From an uncultured Desulfuromonadales bacterium (GTDB lineage: Bacteria > Desulfobacterota > Desulfuromonadia > Desulfuromonadales > Trichloromonadaceae), in NCBI GenBank assembly GCA_945787465.1, contig CALZIZ010000044.1, positions 1-37,166 of the forward strand: DNA of 37,166 nucleotides, in the 5' to 3' direction. A program made the translations under genes and the position numbers. Below the pieces are notes generated by a model. The model was not told the origin of the DNA. It made no database searches and saw only the letters and a list, made by a program, of their open reading frames with translations. Of the stretch, positions 1 to 5,687 are shown piece after piece (the stretch's first letter is position 1; every line of letters begins with the position of its first letter).

Positions 1-970
1 AACGTCTTCGGCCAAAGGAACCTTACTGGCATGCACCTGCAGGATCTTGGTTCGGCCTTTGATGTCGGGGCGCGGTACCACCACCTGCCGGTCGAAACGC
101 CCGGGACGCAGCAGAGCGGGGTCGAGAACGTCGGGGCGGTTGGTGGCTGCAATAAGAATGACCCCTTCGTTGGACTCGAAGCCGTCCATTTCGACCAGCA
201 ACTGGTTCAGGGTCTGCTCGCGCTCATCGTGCCCCCCACCGAGACCGGCGCCACGGTGACGGCCAACAGCATCGATTTCGTCAATAAAGATAATGCAGGG
301 CGCGTTCTTCTTGCCCTGAACAAACAGATCGCGGACACGACTTGCCCCGACGCCGACAAACATTTCAACGAAATCGGAACCGGAAATGGAGAAAAAGGGC
401 ACCCCGGCCTCCCCGGCAATGGCCCGGGCCAGCAGAGTCTTACCGGTACCGGGCGAACCGACCAGCAGCACGCCCTTGGGAATGCGCCCACCGAGGCGGG
501 AGAACTTCTTGGGGTCCTTGAGGTAGGAGACGATTTCCTCGAGTTCTTCCTTGGCCTCATCAATCCCGGCTACATCCTTGAATGTCACCTGAATCTGCGA
601 GTCGGAGAGCAGTTTGGCCTTGCTTTTGCCGAAGCTCATCGCCTTGCCGCCGCCGGACTGCATCTGACGCGAAACTGCGGTCTTCTGCAGGCTTGGCCTC
701 GATAATGACCCCCTTGCCGCGCAATTCGGCAATCAGGCTGGGATCATCGGGGGCAAAGGTTTTAAAGGTGGCACCATCCTGGTACTTGCCCTCGATGTTG
801 GCTCCCTGAACGGTAATCTCCAGGACTTCACCCTGCTCAACCGCCTCAAGGAAGGCTGAGTAGGTGATAGGTTTCTGCTCACGGTCCTTCTGGGTCATCA
901 TATTAAACAGGAGAATCATCACCAGCGAGATGACCAGCCAGAGCGCGAGATTTTTATAGAATTGATTCAC
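1..970 (-). pseudogene. ftsH: ATP-dependent zinc metalloprotease FtsH, frameshifted by an internal deletion and cut by the window edge
   Basis: FtsH is a membrane-anchored AAA+ protease that extracts and degrades membrane and misfolded proteins. Translation most likely starts at the GTG at 970 (MNQFYKNLALW), preceded by AGGGGG. The first frame gives TM1 and the periplasmic domain, up to about position 672. The frame then changes by +1, and the new frame carries [13 protein letters not shown], Walker A GSPGTGKT, pore loop [10 protein letters not shown], Walker B IIFIDEID and the second region of homology ([11 protein letters not shown]), running open to position 1. The second TM segment, normally between the periplasmic domain and RQMQSGGG, is absent, so roughly 60-70 nt appear to be missing. 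The HEXGH protease site lies outside the window. The gene follows tilS by 116 bp. As read, it encodes only a short N-terminal product, but an assembly or sequencing error is equally possible. Confidence 0.9.
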
Positions 971-1001
971 ATGTCCCCCTAGGTAAACTTTTTTTAGGTA
1001 A

Positions 1002-1034
1002 CCGCACTGGCCTTCAAAGCCAGTCAGGGTGCGG
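1002..1034 (-). promoter_or_regulatory. stem-loop in the ftsH leader
   Basis: In the 116-bp tilS-ftsH gap, CCGC/GCGG and ACTGGC/GCCAGT form a 10-bp stem with a 6-nt one-sided bulge and a 7-nt loop. No T-tract follows it on the minus strand, so it is not a standard intrinsic terminator. It ends about 30 nt before the GTG start. It could affect mRNA processing or translation of ftsH, but nothing in the sequence shows which. Confidence 0.35.
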
Positions 1035-1086
1035 ATTGGCAAACGAAAATCTAACACAAACCCTGTGAATTCACAAGCAATTTGAT

Positions 1087-2436
1087 TTAAGATTCTGGAT
1101 TATTGAAGACCAGTCGCAGGACCCGGCAGCGAGGTCCGGCAGGGCGTCTCTCTGCGCAGCGGCGCAGCCCGACCGCCCAGATAATTTCGTCGGCCTCGAC
1201 CAGAACCGCCCTGCGCCGGGCCTCATGATCCATACGCTCTTCAATAAAGAGTTTTTTCAACCTTTTGCGCCCCACCATCCCCCCAAGCCGAATCCTGTCT
1301 CCGGGTTGGGGCGAACGGATCCGAAGCGGAAAACTGACCTTTCCGGAATCAAACTCAACGGCAAAGGCCCCCTCCCCCGAAGGGGCGGCACACAGGCCAA
1401 CCTCAAGACAGCCCCCCCCCGGAAGCCGATAGCGGCCGGGACCATGTACGACGATTTCAAAAGGCTCGGGTTCAGCAGGCGGTTCGGTGCGAAACACCAG
1501 CTGATCGTAACGCCGTGCCACCCAGACACCGGGAAGATCCCGGGCGGCCTGCGGACGCTCGGCCTGAAGCAACTGCTCGACCGCACCGAGATGACTGGCG
1601 GCAATGCCGAGAAGATCGCCCCGAACCAGCAAAAGGACATGGCGCAACACGCGAGCCCTCAGAGCCGGGTGCAGCTGCAGAAGAGCCTGTCGCTCAAGCA
1701 CCGGCCCTGCGTGCCCTTGCCTACTGACCTGCTCAAGCGCCTGCTCGACCTCGATGCGCCAGAAGTCCTCCTCCTCAGCAACCCTGCGGCTGAGGCGAGC
1801 CAGATGCTCTTCGACACGGGGATTGAACTGGCAAAGTAACGGCAAAACCTCATGACGGATACGGTTGCGGGTGTAGGCTGGATCCCGGTTACTGGCATCC
1901 TCAACCCATGACAGGCCCTCAGCAGCCAGGTAATGCTGGATTTGATCGCGGGAAAAATCAAGAAAAGGCCTGATAAAAGGTCCATTGCACCATTGCATTG
2001 CCGCCAGACCGCTTAGCCCGGTGCCACGGAGCAGCCGATGCAACACTGTTTCTGCCTGATCGTTGCGGTGGTGCCCCAAAGCAATGACCTGGCAGTCCTG
2101 ATCAGCCGCAATCCTGAGCAGAAACTCGCGGCGAGCCTCGCGGGCCGCCTCCTCGGCGCCCCTGGAGCGCAGGCGCGCCAAAGCGGGAACGTCGATACGC
2201 GACGAGACCAACGGCAACTGCAGGTCGCCGCAGAGCGCACGAACAAAATCGGCGTCATGCAAACTTTCCTCGCGCATGCCGTGGTCAAGATGGGCTACCG
2301 TCAAAAACAGGGGGAAATCACCAGCCAGGCGGTGAAAGAGATGCAGCAGGGCCACCGAATCAGCACCGCCGGAGACGGCCACCAACACCCTCTGCCCGGG
2401 AAGAACCAGACGGTGTCGCTGCCTCGGAAGGGGCAT
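1087..2436 (-). CDS. tilS: tRNA(Ile)-lysidine synthase TilS
   Basis: TilS converts C34 of tRNA-Ile(CAU) to lysidine using ATP and lysine, changing both decoding (AUA) and charging (Ile). The product is 449 residues from the ATG at 2436. It has the N-type ATP pyrophosphatase loop SGGADS at residues 22-27, followed by the usual HLDHGMREES stretch and, further on, GHHRNDQAETVLHRLLRGTGL, typical of TilS. A C-terminal substrate-binding domain (about residues 375-445) is present. An upstream in-frame extension would run into the tRNA-Met gene, so the start at 2436, 10 nt past the tRNA 3' end, is preferred even though its ribosome-binding site is weak. It probably shares a transcript with the two tRNAs upstream and with ftsH downstream. 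Confidence 0.93.
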   Translation of the reverse strand: MPLPRQRHRLVLPGQRVLVAVSGGADSVALLHLFHRLAGDFPLFLTVAHLDHGMREESLHDADFVRALCGDLQLPLVSSRIDVPALARLRSRGAEEAAREARREFLLRIAADQDCQVIALGHHRNDQAETVLHRLLRGTGLSGLAAMQWCNGPFIRPFLDFSRDQIQHYLAAEGLSWVEDASNRDPAYTRNRIRHEVLPLLCQFNPRVEEHLARLSRRVAEEEDFWRIEVEQALEQVSRQGHAGPVLERQALLQLHPALRARVLRHVLLLVRGDLLGIAASHLGAVEQLLQAERPQAARDLPGVWVARRYDQLVFRTEPPAEPEPFEIVVHGPGRYRLPGGGCLEVGLCAAPSGEGAFAVEFDSGKVSFPLRIRSPQPGDRIRLGGMVGRKRLKKLFIEERMDHEARRRAVLVEADEIIWAVGLRRCAERRPAGPRCRVLRLVFNNPES

Positions 2437-2445
2437 GCTTGTAGA

Positions 2446-2522
2446 TGGTGGCGGTGCAGAGATTCGAACTCCGGACACTGCGGATATGAGCCGCATGCTC
2501 TAACCAACTGAGCTACACCGCC
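2446..2522 (-). tRNA. tRNA-Met (CAU), elongator
   Basis: The 77-nt cloverleaf has acceptor stem GGCGGTG/CACCGCC, discriminator A and an encoded CCA. The D arm contains AGCTCAGTTGGTTAGAGC, the anticodon stem is TGCGG/CCGCA around loop CTCATAT (anticodon CAT), and the T arm contains GTTCGAATC. CAU tRNAs can be Met, initiator Met or Ile2. Acceptor pairs 4-69 and 5-68 are G-C here, not the C-G pairs that mark E. coli tRNA-Ile2 for TilS, and position 1-72 is paired, so elongator Met fits best. Ile2 is not formally excluded. Confidence 0.9.
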
Positions 2523-2568
2523 TAAAAACCTTATTGGCAACCCCCTGCAAAAAGGAAGGTGTATTGCT

Positions 2569-2645
<77 letters not shown>

Positions 2646-2649
2646 TCAC

Positions 2650-2687
2650 GAGGCCTGGAATCTACTCGGACAGGCCTCAATTGTCAA
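2650..2687 (-). promoter_or_regulatory. sigma-70 promoter of the tRNA-fMet–tRNA-Met–tilS–ftsH unit, with an inverted repeat over the -10
   Basis: On the minus strand a perfect -35 TTGACA (2687-2682) is followed after exactly 17 bp by TAGATT (2664-2659), with a predicted start near 2652. The -10 to +1 stretch is GC-rich, as in stringently controlled stable-RNA promoters. A perfect 8-bp inverted repeat, GAGGCCTG / CAGGCCTC with a 13-bp spacer (2650-2657 and 2671-2678), straddles the -10. That placement suits an operator, but no regulator is identifiable. Confidence 0.7.
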
Positions 2688-2696
2688 GAAAAAAAA

Positions 2697-3707
2697 TCAG
2701 GTTTTTTTCCCGGCTTGACAAAACCATTGAACGAACCGCTCGACGCCTTCGTCAACCGCCACCTCAGGGGCGTATCCGAGGTGCTGCCGGGCCTTGCTGA
2801 TGTCGGCATAGGTGCAGACGACATCCCCCGGCTGCATGGGCAGTTTCTGCAACTGCGGCTCCTTGCCCATGGCCTTCCCCAGCAGGCGAACCAACTCGGC
2901 CAGGGTCACGGTTTGGGATTCACCCAGGTTGAAAACATCGTAAACGGGGCTCCTGGCCTCCTGCAGCCATTGCAGGCTGCCGAGAATGCCTTGCAGGGTA
3001 TCGGTAATAAACGTGTAGTCGCGCCTGGTGGTGCCATCGCCGAAGAAGGGGATCTTCTGATCAGCATCGAGCAACCTGGTGAACTTATGGATGGCAAGGT
3101 CAGGCCGTTGCCGGGGGCCATAGACGGTAAAAAAGCGCAGACAGGCCACCGAAAGGCCGTAGAGATGGTGGTAATTATGGCAAAGCAACTCCCCGGCCTT
3201 TTTGGTCGCGGCGTAGGGGGAGATGGGATAATCCACGTTGTCGCTTTCGCAAAAGGGGACCTTGGGGTTGTTGCCGTAAACCGAAGAGGACGAGGCAAAG
3301 GCCAGGCGCTCGACCGCAAACTGCCGACAGGCCTCGAGCACATGCAAGGTGCCGGTCACGTTGACCTCATTGTACAGGGCAGGCTGGGCGATGGAGGGCC
3401 GCACCCCGGCCATGGCTGCAAGATGCACGACCGCCGCCTGGGCTCCTTCACCGAGGGCGGCGAAGGCCCGCTGCACATCATCGGGGCGGCGCAAGTCACC
3501 TTTCTGCACCACCAGTTCGGCTCCTGCCAGGCGCGCTGCAGCACGCACCTCGGCAAGATTGCAGGCCTTGATCGCCGGATCGTAAAAGTCGTTGAAGTTG
3601 TCAAATAAGACCACCCGCTTGCCCTGTTGCAAAAGGGCTTCGCAGAGGTGGGACCCGATGAACCCGGCACCACCGGTCACCAGAACAGAAGAAGTGGATT
3701 TCATCAT
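2697..3707 (-). CDS. NAD-dependent epimerase/dehydratase (GalE / UDP-glucuronate 4-epimerase-like)
   Basis: The 336-residue protein is an extended short-chain dehydrogenase/reductase acting on a nucleotide sugar, probably for surface polysaccharide synthesis. The Rossmann glycine motif TGGAGFIG is at about residues 11-18. HLAAMAGVRPS follows, then the catalytic region with SSSSVYG and YAATKK (YxxxK), and LRFFTVYGPRQRPDLA and FGDGTTRRDYTFI, as in UDP-glucuronate and UDP-glucose 4-epimerases. The exact substrate cannot be read from the sequence. The gene starts 4 bp after the SPOR-domain gene, with GAGGGT just upstream of two adjacent ATGs (3707 and 3704), so the two are very likely cotranscribed. 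Its 3' end reaches the tRNA promoter. Confidence 0.85.
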   Translation of the reverse strand: MMKSTSSVLVTGGAGFIGSHLCEALLQQGKRVVLFDNFNDFYDPAIKACNLAEVRAAARLAGAELVVQKGDLRRPDDVQRAFAALGEGAQAAVVHLAAMAGVRPSIAQPALYNEVNVTGTLHVLEACRQFAVERLAFASSSSVYGNNPKVPFCESDNVDYPISPYAATKKAGELLCHNYHHLYGLSVACLRFFTVYGPRQRPDLAIHKFTRLLDADQKIPFFGDGTTRRDYTFITDTLQGILGSLQWLQEARSPVYDVFNLGESQTVTLAELVRLLGKAMGKEPQLQKLPMQPGDVVCTYADISKARQHLGYAPEVAVDEGVERFVQWFCQAGKKT

Positions 3708-3711
3708 ACCC

Positions 3712-4422
3712 TCAACGTTTCTTTACCAGGCCGGAAAGTTTCTCTTCGGCCTTGAGGCGGGCCACAACCTCGCCCGCCTGCGCATGATCGGTAAAGGGGC
3801 CCACCAGGACTCGATGCCAGACCCCCTTTTCTCCAAGGTCAGCCTCCTGAAGAAAGGCCACATAGCCTTTTTTTTCTAACCGCTCCCGAAGCGACCGGGC
3901 ATCGTCCTGGGTTTTGAATGAAGCCGCCTGGACCACATAGGCGCCCCCCTTGGAGGCCGTCGGCAATGGCGCAGGGGGCTCGATTGGAGGAATGGCTTCA
4001 GGTGCGGCAGGAGTGGCAACCCCCGGGGCGGGAGGGTGTTTTTGCTGCACCGCCGGGGGGGCAGCGGAGGGCGCCACCGGAGGCAGATTGATACCGCTGC
4101 CCAGTGGTGCCTGCTCGCCCTTGGGCAGGACGTCGTAAAAAGTCAGCGGCTTGGGAGTCGTATCGGGTCTGACCGCCGGGGCCGGTTCAGGCTCACGCAC
4201 TGCAGGGGGCACAGGCGCTGCCTGAAGCGGAACCTGCGCCACCGGCACCCGCTCCCGCGGACCATCGACCGCCTGCGGTGCAGCGTTGCGCGAACCGCTC
4301 TTACCGACCACCACCCCGAGCACAAAACTGACCAGCGAAACGGCCAGCGCCAGCACCAGCAGGGTTACTGCCAGCTTCTTCTCCATGCGGCGTTCGGTTC
4401 GTGTTACCACCCGACGAGCCAT
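3712..4422 (-). CDS. SPOR domain-containing membrane protein
   Basis: The 236-residue protein has a short basic cytoplasmic N-terminus and one TM segment (about residues 17-40). A long Pro/Ala-rich linker (about 45-155) follows, then a C-terminal SPOR domain (159-236, starting GGAYVVQAASF and including VWHRVLVGPF). SPOR domains bind denuded peptidoglycan at the division septum, so a periplasmic division or cell-wall role is expected. AAGGAGG lies 7 nt before the ATG at 4422. It is the first protein gene after the candidate RNA at 4568-4760 and is followed within 4 bp by the epimerase. It is not close enough to FtsN or DedD to name. Confidence 0.85.
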   Translation of the reverse strand: MARRVVTRTERRMEKKLAVTLLVLALAVSLVSFVLGVVVGKSGSRNAAPQAVDGPRERVPVAQVPLQAAPVPPAVREPEPAPAVRPDTTPKPLTFYDVLPKGEQAPLGSGINLPPVAPSAAPPAVQQKHPPAPGVATPAAPEAIPPIEPPAPLPTASKGGAYVVQAASFKTQDDARSLRERLEKKGYVAFLQEADLGEKGVWHRVLVGPFTDHAQAGEVVARLKAEEKLSGLVKKR

Positions 4423-4456
4423 AAACCAGCCTCCTTGTTACATCTGTTTCGTGGCC

Positions 4457-4478
4457 GATGGGCAGCGGCCTGCCCATC
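4457..4478 (-). promoter_or_regulatory. strong stem-loop before the SPOR gene
   Basis: GATGGGCAG / CTGCCCATC forms a perfect 9-bp stem with a 4-nt loop, about 20 nt upstream of the SPOR-gene Shine-Dalgarno. There is no T-run after it, so it is not a typical intrinsic terminator. It may mark the 3' boundary of the upstream RNA, act as a processing site, or stabilise the downstream message. Confidence 0.45.
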
Positions 4479-4567
4479 AACCCAGTATTTTCATCAGCCG
4501 GCGATGCCTTCAATCCTCAAAGCTGCCCCCCCTCACAGGAGGAATGACGCAACTGAACATCCTCACT

Positions 4568-4760
4568 GAAGTCGGGACAATGCAAAGTGCCATCGTCACC
4601 TCTGGTGAAACGCTTGGCGCAGTTGGCGCGCCAGGCGCACAGCGGAAAAATCTTTCGCCTATCCTCCCCCATGGGGCCTTCCCGGAAAACACTAACCTGA
4701 AATAAGCTTGAACCGTCAATCGCCTTGAACCTGCGGCAATGTCCCACCACTCCGAAGAGC
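4568..4760 (-). ncRNA. candidate structured RNA of about 190 nt, possibly 6S RNA
   Basis: The 440 bp between ftsB and the SPOR gene contains no convincing ORF but has a near-consensus promoter at 4766-4794. About 14 nt past the predicted start, GGGACATTGC (4745-4736) pairs with GCATTGTCCC (4583-4574), 9 of 10 bp with one T-T mismatch, closing a domain of about 170 nt. Short flanking pairs (GAGT/ACTT, CTC/GAG) could extend it. On the 3' side a small hairpin TCACC-AGA-GGTGA (about 4608-4596) resembles the hairpin in the 3' arm of the 6S RNA bubble. Length, closing stem and strong promoter suit 6S RNA, a regulator of sigma-70 polymerase. I could not fold a clean upper rod by eye, so a long structured leader of the SPOR gene remains possible. 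Confidence 0.45.
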
Positions 4761-4765
4761 GTTGT

Positions 4766-4794
4766 ATGTTATCGCCCGGCGGGACCACTGTCAA
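4766..4794 (-). promoter_or_regulatory. sigma-70 promoter of the candidate RNA / SPOR–epimerase unit
   Basis: A perfect -35 TTGACA (4794-4789) and a -10 TAACAT (4771-4766) are separated by exactly 17 bp, with a predicted start near 4760. It sits immediately downstream of the ftsB terminator, so it begins a new transcription unit. Confidence 0.7.
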
Positions 4795-4810
4795 GCAGTG
4801 GGCCGCTGAC

Positions 4811-4837
4811 AAAAAAGCCCCGGACAATGCCGGGGCT
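4811..4837 (-). terminator. intrinsic terminator after ftsB
   Basis: On the minus strand AGCCCCGG-CATTGT-CCGGGGCT makes a perfect 8-bp stem with a 6-nt loop, followed directly by a run of six T. It lies about 25 bp past the ftsB stop and ends the comEA-like–ftsB transcript. Confidence 0.9.
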
Positions 4838-4862
4838 CAAGGCTTCTGGTCAGAACAGCAAC

Positions 4863-5195
4863 TCAGGGTGGTTGAACCTGAATGGGTTTTGGTGCGGGGT
4901 GAGAGCGAAACTGGTAGACAAGTTCATCGGCCTTGACCATCCCCAGTTCTTTGCGGGCGATCCGCTCGAGGTAGCGTTGATCGGAATGAAGGGCCTCGAT
5001 CTCATCTCGCAGGGTCTGGTTGGCGGCTTGCAGCGTTGCGATCTGCCCTACAAGTTCGGAGCGGTATTGACTGGACTTGATCACCCGGACGATTCCCTTC
5101 TCTCCGAAAAAGGCCACACCCAGCAGCGCAAGAACAATGAGCAACGGCAGGAGGGGAAATCGTTTTCCCCTGTTGACCTCCTCCGCTTCCGCCAT
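4863..5195 (-). CDS. ftsB: FtsB/DivIC-family cell division protein
   Basis: This 110-residue bitopic protein has a short cytoplasmic N-terminus, one TM segment (about residues 14-30), and a periplasmic heptad-rich coiled coil (about 42-72: VGQIATLQAANQTLRDEI). The family's ERIARKELGMVKADE motif follows. FtsB partners FtsL and FtsQ in the divisome to activate septal peptidoglycan synthesis. AAGGGGAG lies just upstream of the ATG at 5195, and the gene is 36 bp after the helix-hairpin-helix gene. The symbol is assigned by family; DivIC-type paralogues share this architecture. Confidence 0.82.
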   Translation of the reverse strand: MAEAEEVNRGKRFPLLPLLIVLALLGVAFFGEKGIVRVIKSSQYRSELVGQIATLQAANQTLRDEIEALHSDQRYLERIARKELGMVKADELVYQFRSHPAPKPIQVQPP

Positions 5196-5231
5196 ATCTC
5201 CCCTTCCCTCGTGTTGCTGAACTGAGCTTAA

Positions 5232-5534
5232 CTACTCGACTGTGACCATGGAACTGATTTTGCCCAGGGTCTTCTCACCGACCCCCTTGACCTGGAGAAC
5301 CTGGTCGATGGAGGTGAACCCCCCAACCTTGCTGCGGTATTCTATGATGCGCTGGGCTATTGCGGGTCCGATCCCCGGCAGGGTGGCCAGTTGCTCAACC
5401 TCTGCCTGGTTAAGATTGACCATAGCCTGTACCGAAGCCGAATCCGCGAGCGCCTGAGGAGCTGCTTGGGAGACAACCCCCGAAAATGTAACCATGCAAG
5501 CCAACATGATAACCAGTGTCACGACTTTTTTCAT
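5232..5534 (-). CDS. small secreted helix-hairpin-helix protein, ComEA-like
   Basis: The 100-residue product has a signal peptide (MKKVVTLVIML..., likely cleaved near VSQAAPQA). The mature part is one ComEA-type domain with two helix-hairpin-helix motifs: NLNQAEVEQLATLPGIGPAIAQ and, near the end, VKGVGEKTLGKI. ComEA proteins bind double-stranded DNA in the periplasm during uptake, and many Gram-negative genomes carry such single-domain versions of unproven function. The start at 5534 is chosen because AGGAGG lies 7 nt upstream and the signal peptide begins there; a longer in-frame start at 5600 lacks both. A TTGACA promoter is about 80 bp upstream. Confidence 0.8.
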   Translation of the reverse strand: MKKVVTLVIMLACMVTFSGVVSQAAPQALADSASVQAMVNLNQAEVEQLATLPGIGPAIAQRIIEYRSKVGGFTSIDQVLQVKGVGEKTLGKISSMVTVE

Positions 5535-5590
5535 CTTTTTTCCTCCTGTTGGATAAAATTTCCCCAAACGGGGCCCATTTTTGTGGGAAC

Positions 5591-5619
5591 TTTTTAACAT
5601 TAAAAAACAACCATGTCAA
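5591..5619 (-). promoter_or_regulatory. putative sigma-70 promoter for the comEA-like–ftsB unit
   Basis: A perfect -35 TTGACA (5619-5614) lies 17 bp from a weaker TAAAAA (5596-5591), in an AT-rich patch just past the lptD terminator and ahead of the comEA-like gene. The -10 matches only 4 of 6 consensus bases. Confidence 0.5.
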
Positions 5620-5631
5620 CCGGAAGGAATA

Positions 5632-5665
5632 TCAAAACAAAACAAGCCGGCACTGCCGGCTTGTT
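5632..5665 (-). terminator. intrinsic terminator after lptD
   Basis: AACAAGCCGGC-AGT-GCCGGCTTGTT forms a perfect 11-bp stem with a 3-nt loop, followed on the minus strand by a T-rich stretch (TTGTTTTGAT). It is 22 bp past the lptD stop and ends the long trp–accD–folC–lptD gene run. Confidence 0.88.
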
Positions 5666-5687
5666 TTATCTTCATAAAAGGGTCTCA

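Noticed and set aside
640-700. Programmed frameshift in ftsH
   Set aside because: A shift would not restore the missing transmembrane segment, and no slippery site or stimulator is evident; a deletion is simpler.
2446-2522. tRNA-Ile2 (lysidine-modified CAU) beside its enzyme gene
   Set aside because: Acceptor pairs 4-69 and 5-68 are G-C rather than the C-G pairs of known Ile2, so elongator Met is more likely.
4510-4827. A 105-codon minus-strand frame in the ftsB–SPOR gap
   Set aside because: It overlaps the ftsB terminator and the TTGACA promoter, has no Shine-Dalgarno, and its translation looks random; a structured RNA explains the region better.
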